Assembly: GCA_029560815.1 (NCBI GenBank)
Contig: JAKQKF010000274.1
Coordinates: 1 to 20,942, forward strand
Source of the DNA: a bacterium
GTDB taxonomy: Bacteria; KSB1; UBA2214
Direction: 5' to 3'
DNA: 20,942 nucleotides
Numbering within the stretch: position 1 is the first letter of the stretch; each line of letters begins with the position of its first letter. A model generated the notes under the pieces. The model made no database searches and had not been told where the DNA came from. It worked only from the letters and a program-made list of their open reading frames with translations. Both the position numbers and the translations under genes were made by a program. This document shows, piece by piece, positions 7,286-15,700 of this stretch.

Positions 7286-8605
7286 ATGGCGGATTTGAGA
7301 CGGTTTTTTGTATTCTCCACCAATGAAAAGACCATGACCACAGTCGCGGCCAGCCTCGCCGCGGCCAATGGCCGTGTTGTGCGCAGCACCACCGAGGCGG
7401 AATTCCGCTATTGTCTGCAGCAGATCGCCGCATTTGATGCGGCCATCGTCGATATCAGCGCGGACCAACGCCACTTTGAGATGGTGCAGGAATTTGTCAA
7501 CCATTTCCCGACCAAACCTCTCATCGCCATCGTCGCGGCGGCCGACCTCAACGCCGCCATGCAGGCGATCCGTCTCGGCGCTACCGACTATCTGCTCCAG
7601 CCGGTCCTCAGCGAGGAGGTCCCTGAAGCCCTCGAACGCGCCATGCAGCTCGACCTTTCCCCCCACTTCCGCATCGCCCAGCGGCTGGGCTGGCGCCGCG
7701 AACGCGACCTCGGCCCCGTCGTCGGCAGCGGCGAGGAGATGCTCCGCACCCTCCAGCTGGTCGGGGAACTGGCCCGCAAGGAGAGCCACATCCTCTTCTG
7801 CGGCGAGGAGGGCGTCGGCAAAACCTATTTCGCCCGCCTGCTTCACTTTCTCAGCCCGCGCCGCTTCCAGCCTCTGCTGCGCGTGGCCTGCGCCCACAAA
7901 ACTTCCGGCGACCTCCTGCTCGAACTCTTCGGAACCCGCGGCGGCCTCCTGCACCCCTCCTATGACGCCACCCTGCTGCTGGAACAGGGCCATGCCCTGC
8001 CGGTATCGGTGCAAAACCGTCTTGCCCATTTTATTGAAGAACAGCACCAGACCATAGCCGGCTCCGGCATCCGCCTCATCGGCCTGAGCACGCAGGTACC
8101 TGACGAGGCCGCCGAAAACCTCTTCAACCGCATCGGCGCCAGACTGGTCCACCTGCCCAACCTGATGGAACGCCAGGCCGATCTGCCCCGCCTCTGCCAG
8201 GTCCTGCTGCACCAGATCAGCGAAGAACTGGCCCTGCCCCAGCGAGAATTGCAGCCCGAAGCCCTCACCATGCTGAGGGGACATGCCCTCGATGGCAATG
8301 TGCGCGAACTGAATACCATCCTGCAGCGGGCGGCGATCATGAGCCGCGCCATGCAGATCGAATCCAATGCCCTGCAGATAGCCGGACTGGAACCCCTGCC
8401 GGAAAACCAGCCCCTGCAGCTCGGCGTCCGCTCCATGCAGCTGGATGACGTCGAACAGGTGCTCATCCGCAAGGCCCTGCTCAAGTACAACGGCAACGTC
8501 AGCCGCACCGCCACCGCCCTCGGCATCAGCCGCGGCACCCTCTACAACAAGATGAGAAAGTACGGTCTGGCCTACAGCGAATCGGATTCGGTGACGACCC
8601 GGTAG
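7286..8605 (+). CDS. NtrC-type transcriptional regulator with degenerate receiver and AAA+ domains, no GAFTGA loop
   Basis: A 439-residue cytoplasmic regulator with the architecture receiver, AAA+, Fis-type helix-turn-helix. Receiver (about 5-125): Asp56 in AAIVDIS is at the phosphoacceptor position, but the acidic pair is replaced (VFSTNE) and the conserved Lys is Gln105 (LLQPV). AAA+ (about 145-345): Walker A GEEGVGKT (173-180) is intact. After ELFG (213-216) the sequence goes directly to TRGGLLHPSYDATLLLEQ, so the GAFTGA loop that contacts sigma54 is deleted and the Walker B Asp-Glu reads Glu233-Gln234. FNRI and the LPNLMERQADLPRL block are retained. C-terminus: helix-turn-helix GNVSRTATALGISRGTLYNKM (from about 403). 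It probably binds DNA but should not open sigma54 complexes by the known mechanism; TyrR/HupR-like action with another sigma factor is one alternative. The start at 7286 has GAGGG 8 nt upstream. The sugar transferase gene follows. Confidence 0.88.
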   Translation: MADLRRFFVFSTNEKTMTTVAASLAAANGRVVRSTTEAEFRYCLQQIAAFDAAIVDISADQRHFEMVQEFVNHFPTKPLIAIVAAADLNAAMQAIRLGATDYLLQPVLSEEVPEALERAMQLDLSPHFRIAQRLGWRRERDLGPVVGSGEEMLRTLQLVGELARKESHILFCGEEGVGKTYFARLLHFLSPRRFQPLLRVACAHKTSGDLLLELFGTRGGLLHPSYDATLLLEQGHALPVSVQNRLAHFIEEQHQTIAGSGIRLIGLSTQVPDEAAENLFNRIGARLVHLPNLMERQADLPRLCQVLLHQISEELALPQRELQPEALTMLRGHALDGNVRELNTILQRAAIMSRAMQIESNALQIAGLEPLPENQPLQLGVRSMQLDDVEQVLIRKALLKYNGNVSRTATALGISRGTLYNKMRKYGLAYSESDSVTTR

Positions 8606-8632
8606 GCAAAAAAGGATGACATTGTCGCTAAA

Positions 8633-8649
8633 TTGGGCGCTTAACTGCG
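8633..8649 (+). promoter_or_regulatory. Possible sigma54 promoter upstream of the sugar transferase
   Basis: TTGGGCGCTTAACTGCG has GG (8635-8636) and GC (8647-8648) at the correct 12-bp offset, with TTGG and TGC matching, but the CAC part of the -24 box and the first T of the -12 box do not match. It is 28 nt after the regulator stop and about 180 nt before the next start codon. Weaker than the two other candidates in this window. Confidence 0.35.
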
Positions 8650-8650
8650 G

Positions 8651-8679
8651 TTGAGACACCCCATTCCCTCTATTACAAA
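8651..8679 (+). promoter_or_regulatory. Possible sigma70 promoter upstream of the sugar transferase
   Basis: TTGAGA (8651-8656) and TACAAA (8674-8679) are 17 nt apart in an AT-richer stretch of the 224-bp gap. It is an alternative or addition to the sigma54-like site at 8633-8649. The -10 match is only 4 of 6. Confidence 0.35.
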
Positions 8680-8829
8680 TACGTAACTCATTGTTTTATA
8701 GCTGCCATCTCCCGCCGTTTACTCCCATGTTTTCTGGCATGCGGATTGCTATCTCCTCTTCGAATACTGACCTCTTGCTGCCATCGATCTGCAACGGTTT
8801 CGCCAATGCTACTGAAACGAAGGATCTCT

Positions 8830-10257
8830 ATGGGCACTACCCGGAAAAAGCTGCTGGCGAAGGGAACCCGCATTCTTGATCTTTTGGTGATGCTCTGCTC
8901 ACTCGGCGGCGCTGTGATGCTGCACGCGCAGCTCTCGTCCGGGCAGGGTTCTGCGCCTTTCACACCGGCCCAGCTGCGGCCGGTCGATGGCCTGGCCCTG
9001 GTGGTGCTCCTCATCGCCTGGAACCGTCTCTTCGCCTATTTCGGCCTCTACGAGGTGCGCCGACTCGACCAACGCGTCAGGGAGTGGCTGGATATCGCCA
9101 AGGCGGTCACTCTGGGCACCCTGGTGGCCGCTGCGCTCGCCCTGCTGGTGGCCGAGGAGAGCACCAAGGCGATCATCCTCCTCTTTTACCTCCTCGCCCT
9201 CTGCGGGGCCATTGCCAGCCGCGCCCTGGTGCGGGAGGGGCTGGTTTTCCTGCGCAGCCACGGCCGCAATCTGCGTCATGTCGTCTTTGTCGGCAGCGGC
9301 CCCGAAGCGGTCGATCTGGCGCAAAAGATTCTCCATCGCGCCGACCTTGGCTACCGGCTGCTCGGCTTTGTGGATGATCATCCCCAGAACACCCGTCTCT
9401 GGCAGGGGAAGTGGCTCTGCACCCTGGACGCCTTTCCGGACTATCTCTGCCGCCATGCGGTCGATGAGGTCTTTATCGCCCTGCCGATCAGCACCTACTA
9501 TGACCAGGTTCGCCGGATCACCCGTCTTTGCGACGAGCTCTCGGTTCCCTGCCGTGTTCCTTCCGACTGGATGGAGCTCAAGACGGCCGATACCGCGGCT
9601 TATGTGCTCAACGGGGTGCCGATGCTGAGCCTGCGCAATGCCGGCCGGGGCCGCTTCTCCCATCTGATCATCAAGCGGCTGCTCGATTTTACGCTGGCAG
9701 GCGCAGGACTGCTCCTGCTCGCTCCGCTTTTTCTGGTCGTCAGCGCGCTCATCGCCTTCTCCTCGACCGGTCCGGTCTTTTTCAAGCAGCAGAGGGTGGG
9801 GTTCAACCGCCGCCGCTTCAATATCTACAAATTCCGCACCATGGTGGATGGGGCCGAAGCTCTTCAGTCCCAGCTCGAGCATCTCAACGAAGCGGACGGC
9901 GCGGCCTTCAAGATCGCTGCTGATCCGCGTATCACCCGGGTCGGGCGCTGGCTGCGCAAGACCAGCATCGACGAGATCCCGCAGCTGATCAACGTCCTCA
10001 AGGGCGAGATGAGTCTGGTCGGCCCGCGGCCGCTGCCGGTGCGCGATGTCAACAATATTTACGAACAGTGGCCGATCCGCCGCTTCAGCATGCGCCCCGG
10101 CCTGACCTGCCTCTGGCAGATCAGCGGCCGCCACCGCCTGCGCTTCAATGAATGGATGCGCCTCGATCTCCAGTATATCGACGAGTGGTCGATATGGCTC
10201 GACCTCAAGATCATGCTGCGCACCATCCCCGAAGTGGTCAAAGCCACTGGCGAGTGA
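8830..10257 (+). CDS. Polyprenyl-phosphate sugar-1-phosphate transferase (WbaP/WcaJ family), exopolysaccharide initiation
   Basis: A 475-residue inner-membrane enzyme that transfers a hexose-1-phosphate from a UDP-sugar to undecaprenyl phosphate, the first step of exopolysaccharide or O-antigen assembly. Four N-terminal hydrophobic segments (about 15-35, 58-78, 94-112, 115-135) are followed by a Rossmann-like CoA_binding_3 domain (about 150-255, [11 protein letters not shown]), then the sugar transferase domain (about 280-470): [20 protein letters not shown] membrane hairpin, [15 protein letters not shown], the catalytic Asp381-Glu382 in [24 protein letters not shown] (398-401) and [13 protein letters not shown]. 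Length is normal for the family. The sugar, glucose or galactose, cannot be told from sequence. Start 8830 has AAGGA 5 nt upstream; a longer frame from 8746 has no ribosome site. No other polysaccharide genes are visible besides the next secreted protein. Confidence 0.94.
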   Translation: MGTTRKKLLAKGTRILDLLVMLCSLGGAVMLHAQLSSGQGSAPFTPAQLRPVDGLALVVLLIAWNRLFAYFGLYEVRRLDQRVREWLDIAKAVTLGTLVAAALALLVAEESTKAIILLFYLLALCGAIASRALVREGLVFLRSHGRNLRHVVFVGSGPEAVDLAQKILHRADLGYRLLGFVDDHPQNTRLWQGKWLCTLDAFPDYLCRHAVDEVFIALPISTYYDQVRRITRLCDELSVPCRVPSDWMELKTADTAAYVLNGVPMLSLRNAGRGRFSHLIIKRLLDFTLAGAGLLLLAPLFLVVSALIAFSSTGPVFFKQQRVGFNRRRFNIYKFRTMVDGAEALQSQLEHLNEADGAAFKIAADPRITRVGRWLRKTSIDEIPQLINVLKGEMSLVGPRPLPVRDVNNIYEQWPIRRFSMRPGLTCLWQISGRHRLRFNEWMRLDLQYIDEWSIWLDLKIMLRTIPEVVKATGE

Positions 10258-10286
10258 TCCACCTGGTTTCTCCTCTTTTTCTGCAT

Positions 10287-10322
10287 TCGCTTCCGCCTGC
10301 GGGTAATATGAATTGGAAGCGA
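10287..10322 (+). repeat. 8-bp inverted repeat in the gap before the secreted hydrolase
   Basis: TCGCTTCC (10287-10294) is matched by its exact reverse complement GGAAGCGA (10315-10322), with a 20-nt AT-richer spacer. No T-tract follows it. It could be an operator for a dimeric regulator or a hairpin in the leader; it sits 33 bp before the start codon at 10355. Confidence 0.4.
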
Positions 10323-10354
10323 TAGAGCCATCCGCAGCTTGAGAGGAGAAACCG

Positions 10355-12436
10355 ATGCTTTTTATGCCCCGCCGGCGTTCCGGCCGGCTCATCCCCCTGT
10401 TATCCCTGCTCGTCCTCGCCCTGGTACCGGCACTCCCGGCGCAGCAGTATCAGCCCCCCTATCCCCGACTGGTTTTCCAGCGCCCCGGCGGCATCGCCGG
10501 CGGAGCTTTGCAGTATTTCATCAGCCGCTATGATCTCGCTGTCCACGGTGGAGCCGGCATCAACGCCTATGCGCTGAACGACAGCATCCACGCCCTCAAT
10601 CCCAACACCGTCATCCTCGGCACCTCCCGGCAGGGAGTCTGGCCCGGCAATCCGATCTGGCCGCCGGGCTGTTTTGTCTACTCCAGCTATTACGGCACTC
10701 TCACCGCAGCGGCCGAGCCGGGCGCCGCTGAGATTCGCGTCGATTCCACGACGGGCTTTAAGACTAATACCATCAGCGATGATCTCTACGCCCTCATCGG
10801 CGGGGATGACTGGATCTCCTTCTCCGGCTTTACCGATTCGACCATTTACGGCATCCCTGTCAGCGGGGACTATGCCCTCAACCGCTCTCACGCCGCCGGC
10901 GACTCGATTAAACGGCCCGCGCGTTTTCAGGGCTTCGGCTATCTCCATAACGTCACCCCTCTGGCCCCCCTGGTGAATGACATGCCCGTCTGGGCCTGGT
11001 ACATCGACCAGCGCTTCAACCCGGCCAAGCAGGATTTCAGCCGTTTCAACGGCCTCTTTTACGACTCGTTCCGCTTCTTTTTCTGGGGCGATGATTTTCA
11101 GTCAACCCTGGATCTCGACCATAACCATCTCGACGATCTCACTGAGCCGGGCAAGGGACTGGCGTGGTTCAACGAACAGTGGAGCGCGGGCATCAGCGAG
11201 ATGCTTCCCTACGAACGGGCCAAGTTCGCCGCACTTCATCCGGGCAAACCGGTCGTGGTCGGAATCAACATGGGCTCCGCCCAGGAGGGCGATCCCTATC
11301 CCGTGCGCTACTGCGACGGCATGGAGTGGGAGGGCTTTATGCGCTTCGCCTACACCGCTCCCGAACTGATCCGGGTCAACCAGCTCTGGGAGGCCGCCCA
11401 CGATACCGTCTTTACCATCATCGAGGATTATGTCGAGAAAGAGACCCACAGCCGGGACTATAAAAAGATCCGCTACGGCCTCACCGCCGCCCTGATGTCC
11501 GGGGCCTATTACGGCATGACCTTCGGCAATGAATACAGCATGTCGCTTTGGTACGACGAGTTCGATGTCGATCTCGGCTATCCGTCGGCTCCCGCCCGGG
11601 CCATTCCCGGCCAGGGGGATGTCTACGTCCGCTTTTTCGACAAGGGCGCGGCCATCTGCAACGCCTCCGGCCAGATCGTCACCATCACCGACGCCATGCT
11701 CTCCGGTCTCCCGGGCTACCAGGGGCCCTATCACCGTTTTCTGGGCGGACAAAAACCCTCCTTCAACGACGGCCAGCCTTTCGGCAGCATCGAACTCCAG
11801 GGCGAGACCCTGACCCCCGCCAAAAACAACATCGGCGACGGCATCATCCTGCTCTCCCGCCCGGACACTGTAGTGGCGGATATCATCGTCGGCACCTGCT
11901 ATTTCAATGACACCTCGCCCGGAAGCGCCCGCGCCCAGTTCGATCCCGTCTTCCGGCCGATCTATGACAAGGCCAATGAGACGGTCGATTTCGCCTCGCG
12001 CAACCGCTGTTTTTCGCAATGGGTCTCTTCCGACTCGACCGGTATTGGATATTACTACTCGGCTCCCGCGTTGGGCAAGGGCTGGGCCACTTTCCGGCCG
12101 ACCATCGGTGTGGCCGGCTGGTACGAGATCTGCGAGTGGCACCCCATGGTCGGAGAGACTCCCTCCGCCTATCAGGAGGCCGAGGATGTCCCCTTCGAGG
12201 CCTGGGCCGGCGGTGTTAAAAAACTGACCGGGATTATTGATCAGACCGGCAACTATGGGCGCTGGAACCGCGTCGCCATTCTCTTTCTGCCCGCCGGCAC
12301 CTCCAGCTATCTCCGCATCTCCAATCAGGGCAACGGCTATGTCGCCGCCGACGCCGTACGTTTTCGCTACCTCAAACGGGTCACCCCCGATGTGATCCCT
12401 CCCCACCGTCCTGAAGGCCTGCAGCTGATCCGGTAG
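10355..12436 (+). CDS. Secreted GHL15-like putative glycoside hydrolase with golvesin-like C-terminal domain
   Basis: A 693-residue exported protein. Residues 1-30 form a signal peptide (basic start, hydrophobic core, ALPA-QQ cleavage). Residues about 35-450 resemble the putative glycosyl hydrolase-like GHL15 family: ALNPNTVILGTSRQG, an inserted beta segment around 110-165 (LTAAAEPGAAEIRVDS), FNGLFYDSFRFFFWGDD, PVVVGINMGS, DGMEWEGF, RYGLTAALMSGAYYGM and WYDEFDVDLGYP. Catalytic residues are not established for GHL15, so none is assigned. Residues about 563-675 form a golvesin/Xly-like beta domain (AGWYEICEWHP, YGRWNRVAILFLPAGT, NGYVAADAVRF), often attached to carbohydrate-active exported proteins. 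The protein stops at TPDVIPPHRPEGLQLIR, which looks like the first strand of a FnIII domain; no sorting domain follows. AGGAG 6 nt upstream supports the start. It lies 97 bp after the sugar transferase and may process or bind its polymer. Confidence 0.75.
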   Translation: MLFMPRRRSGRLIPLLSLLVLALVPALPAQQYQPPYPRLVFQRPGGIAGGALQYFISRYDLAVHGGAGINAYALNDSIHALNPNTVILGTSRQGVWPGNPIWPPGCFVYSSYYGTLTAAAEPGAAEIRVDSTTGFKTNTISDDLYALIGGDDWISFSGFTDSTIYGIPVSGDYALNRSHAAGDSIKRPARFQGFGYLHNVTPLAPLVNDMPVWAWYIDQRFNPAKQDFSRFNGLFYDSFRFFFWGDDFQSTLDLDHNHLDDLTEPGKGLAWFNEQWSAGISEMLPYERAKFAALHPGKPVVVGINMGSAQEGDPYPVRYCDGMEWEGFMRFAYTAPELIRVNQLWEAAHDTVFTIIEDYVEKETHSRDYKKIRYGLTAALMSGAYYGMTFGNEYSMSLWYDEFDVDLGYPSAPARAIPGQGDVYVRFFDKGAAICNASGQIVTITDAMLSGLPGYQGPYHRFLGGQKPSFNDGQPFGSIELQGETLTPAKNNIGDGIILLSRPDTVVADIIVGTCYFNDTSPGSARAQFDPVFRPIYDKANETVDFASRNRCFSQWVSSDSTGIGYYYSAPALGKGWATFRPTIGVAGWYEICEWHPMVGETPSAYQEAEDVPFEAWAGGVKKLTGIIDQTGNYGRWNRVAILFLPAGTSSYLRISNQGNGYVAADAVRFRYLKRVTPDVIPPHRPEGLQLIR

Positions 12437-12459
12437 AGCCGCTGTAGAGCCGTCTCTTC

Positions 12460-12543
12460 CGCGCCGGCCATGCCGGGCCTGACTCCAGCCCGGCTGCCGG
12501 CGCGTTCCGGCAGGCCCCCTGCGGACCGCCTGCCCTGCCTTTT
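12460..12543 (+). terminator. Tandem GC-rich hairpins after the hydrolase gene, possible terminator
   Basis: The first hairpin has CGCGCCGGC (12460-12468) pairing with GCCGGCGCG (12496-12504) and, inside a small bulge, GCCGGGC (12472-12478) pairing with GCCCGGC (12488-12494); loop 9 nt. The second has GGCAGGC (12509-12515) pairing with GCCTGCC (12528-12534), followed within a few bases by TTTT (12540-12543). T-tracts are short, so termination may be partial. Confidence 0.5.
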
Positions 12544-12590
12544 ACCGCCGCAATGGCCCGGCGCGAACCATTCTGCGAATAATCCGCATT

Positions 12591-12607
12591 TTGGCATAGT
12601 GTTTGCG
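12591..12607 (+). promoter_or_regulatory. Sigma54 (-24/-12) promoter of the giant surface protein gene
   Basis: TTGGCATAGTGTTTGCG fits TTGGCACR-N4-TTGCW well: TTGGCA and TTGC are exact and GG (12593-12594) to GC (12605-12606) has the required 12-bp offset. A start near 12618 gives a leader of about 145 nt. It is one of three such matches in the right half of the window. Confidence 0.68.
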
Positions 12608-12762
12608 AAATGGGATGGTGGTGAGAAACAAGCTATATTAATTCTATTGAAGTAAGACTCGATATTTCTTGCCAAAAGGGGAATTTTCCTGTTTTAGGCG
12701 CAAACAAGTGTTCTGACATGAAACAGCACCCTGTACCGTACCTGCATTGGAGGTTACACATC

Positions 12763-15700
12763 ATGAGAATCGTGTCTTCGTTCTCAAAAGCCGCAACTCT
12801 GGTTGTGCTCTTGTCGCTCTCGCTCGCCTTCATGGCCTGGGGACAGGAAACCATCGGCGCCTATTTCGAGGGCACCGGCGCACTCGCCGGCACCTCGTGG
12901 TCCGCGGATGACGGCCTGATCCAAAACACTGGGAATCTGCATTCTATCACAACGTCGACCGGATCTAAACAGATCGCGATCTATATTGGCAAGCCCGATG
13001 CCAACAAGATCGATATCCGTTGGGCGCTCGAAGGGGATGGATGTGAGACTGCCTACACGGGTTTTGGCGGCGTCGTCTTCATGCAGACGGCCAACTACCA
13101 GGGCAACGGCTATTTTGCCTCTTATTACAACGGGAAGATAAGGCTCTTCAAGATTACGGCCGGTGTAGTTGCAACATCCGGAACCGAAGTGCCGGTCCCA
13201 TCCGCGCCGACCATGGCCGCTGGCTCGCTCTTCACCGTTCAGGTCAATACGGCTACCGGCAGATTTGAGTACTTGCTGGACGGGGTTTCACTCGGCACGA
13301 TCACCAATACCGATTTCAATCTCGCTTCGGCATGTTACGGCGGCGCCCTGCTCTACAGCGGCGAACTGGTGAACAATGATATCGAGGAGATGACCTTCAG
13401 CACCTGGACTCCCTCGTCGAGCACCGATACCACCCCGCCTGCCGCGGCGACCATCAGCGCCGGCAGCCCGACCTCCAGCACGGTTACGGTGACCTGGAAC
13501 GCCACCGCCGATGACGGCGCCACCGGCAGCGCGGCCACTACCTACCAGCTGCGCTACAACACCGTCGCGATCACCGATGCCAATTTTGCCAGCTCGACGC
13601 GTTTCACCACCGGCACCCCCAAGGCGCCGGGCTCCTCCGAGAGCTATACGGTCAGCGGTCTGAGCGCCAGCACCCGCTACTATTTCGCCCTCAAGGTCTA
13701 TGACGAGGCCAATAATCCTTCGCCACTCTCCAATGTCGTTTCGGCAACGACGGCGGCCGGCAGCGGTGGTGGCGGCGGTGGCGGCGGTTCCATCCCCTCC
13801 GCGGGCTGGAACAGCCCCATGACCGATGATTTCAATCGCGCTGCGCTCGGATCCGACTGGCCGGCGCCCAAATTCACCATCGAGAACAACGAACTGGCCA
13901 TCGCTTCCGCCAATGGCTACGGCCTGGCCCCCTTCGCCCGCACCGGCGCCAACAAGTCGGCCGGCGCCGATTCGATCAAGCTCTCCATGAACATGGGCGC
14001 CTCCGCCATCTATTATCAGACCCAGGGCTACATTCCGGCCGGCTTTGCCATGATGCTGGACACCCCCAGCGCCTCTGCCAACGGCTACTGGCTGCGCCGC
14101 TCCGCGACCAAGCTCTCCCTCTATGCGATCAGCGGCGGAGCGACCTTTAACTCCCTGATCGACGAAACCAATGTAACCAAAGCCGCTCCTGCGGCCGGAC
14201 AAAAAGTCACTGCGATCATCAAGGTGACGGGGACAGCCCTGACCATCCATCACTATATCGATGATGTTTTTGACGCCACCCTTAATTTGACTCTGCCCGC
14301 CGCTCCGCCCGACAGCTGGTATGTCGGCGCAGTCCAGTATGAGAACGGTTCGAGCAATTTTAATATCGATAATTTTTCGGTCTATCTGCCCAACCTCGGC
14401 TCCGCCAGCGCGACTACCATCGCCTATGTCAGCGGCAGCAACCAGTCGGCCCCCATCAATCAGTATGTGGCCGATTCGCTCAAGGTGAAGGTGACCGACG
14501 ATGCCGGTAATCCGGTCAGCAATGTCGTTGTCGATTTTGGCGTGACCCAGGGTGTGGGCACCATCGAAACCGGCACATTTGACGGCAAGATCTGGAAAGA
14601 GGTCGAGTCGGGCATCCTCGGCATCCCGATCGCCTATGATACCACCGCCGCCGCCGCTTCCGGCGGGCATGCCATCAAAACAACCTATATCGGCGGCTAC
14701 CGCTACCGGACGGCGGTGACCATCCCCATCTACAATCCGGAGGAGCGCACCTACTTTTTCCATCTGCGCGCCCGCACCAACTCGAGTCAGAGAAATACGG
14801 TGATTATCAAGTACAACGATAAAGATTCGCTGACCATGGATTTCACCGATCTCAGCGGCAACTGGGTCTGGCAGCGTCACAACACCAGCTTCCGGCTGCC
14901 CAAGGGGCTGCAGAACATCCGTCTGGTGGTCTACGATCCGGGCTGGGATTGGGACAAGATCGCCCTCATCAGCACCGGCCTGACCGGTCCCACCGGCTCG
15001 ACCATGGGCGATACCGGCCCCAATCTCTCCAACATCACCAATGCCAGCGGTTTTGCCGCGGCGCGGCTTAAATTCGGCGCCGATGCCGATACCAACGTCG
15101 TCATCTCCGCCATCGGCTATCGCGCCGACGGCACCACCCTGCTCAACGGGGCACCGGTGAATTTCACCCTCGATCCCACGCCGGGGCCCGCGGTCTCGAT
15201 GATCAAGGACCCCGATCTCACTGATCCGATCCTCGGTACGCGCGATGAAACCGCCGGGGCCACTCTGATCGCCATCATCCAGGATGCCAACGGCAACGGC
15301 GTGCCCGGCATCAATGTCAACTGGAGTCTCATCTCCGGTGTCGGCGCCGCCCTCGCCAGCAGCTCCACCACCTCGGATGAGAACGGCAGAGCCAGCGTGA
15401 CCATGACCCTCGGACTGGTCGACACCCTCTTCACGGTGCAGGCCGCGGCGGTCAACGCCGGCGGAACCGCGCTCACCAATTCACCCCTGACCTTCCGCAT
15501 CAAGACCGGCAAACCCCCGGCCGCGATGTCCAAATCGACAGGCGACGGTCAGATCGGGACGGTCGGTACCACCCTTCCCAATCAGCTCAAGGTCAAGGTT
15601 CTCGGCGAGACCGGCGCCAATTATCCCAACTACCCGGTGGTCTTTACCGTCAAGTTGGGTGAGGGCAAGATCAGCTCCGCGGCGGCGCCCTCCCCGGTGA

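Larger units (their letters stand above)
12437..12762 (+). other. 326-bp gene-free region between the hydrolase and the giant protein gene
   Basis: The first part (12437-12560) is very GC-rich and holds two hairpins, probably ending transcription of the hydrolase gene. The second part is AT-rich and holds a sigma54-type promoter (12591-12607), then a leader of about 145 nt ending with GGAGG (12749-12753), 9 nt before the ATG at 12763. Short frames here on both strands have no family sequence or ribosome site. Confidence 0.7.

Noticed and set aside
7086..7298. 70-codon small frame before the regulator
   Set aside because: No Shine-Dalgarno site or conserved content; it spans the inverted repeats and the sigma54-type promoter and overlaps the regulator start.
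7193..8659. 488-codon minus-strand frame opposite the regulator
   Set aside because: The plus-strand frame has recognisable receiver, AAA+ and helix-turn-helix blocks and a ribosome site; the minus frame shows no domain. The minus frames at 8899-10392 and 11102-12406 are rejected for the same reason.
10313..10329. TTGGAAGCGATAGAGCC as a fourth sigma54 promoter
   Set aside because: The GG/GC spacing fits, but the rest of both boxes does not match and the site overlaps one arm of an inverted repeat. It is too weak to report as a promoter.
12470..12655. 61-codon plus frame and 73-codon minus frame (12633-12854) in the gap before the giant gene
   Set aside because: They run through hairpins, the sigma54-type promoter and the ribosome site of the giant gene, and have no family sequence.
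13288..14880. 530-codon open frame on the minus strand
   Set aside because: It lies opposite the giant surface protein; its composition (Gly/Ala/Arg/Asp-rich, no family motif) is the shadow of high-GC codons. The same applies to the minus-strand frames at 15481-15969, 16054-17358, 17860-18675, 18736-19572 and 20269-20844.
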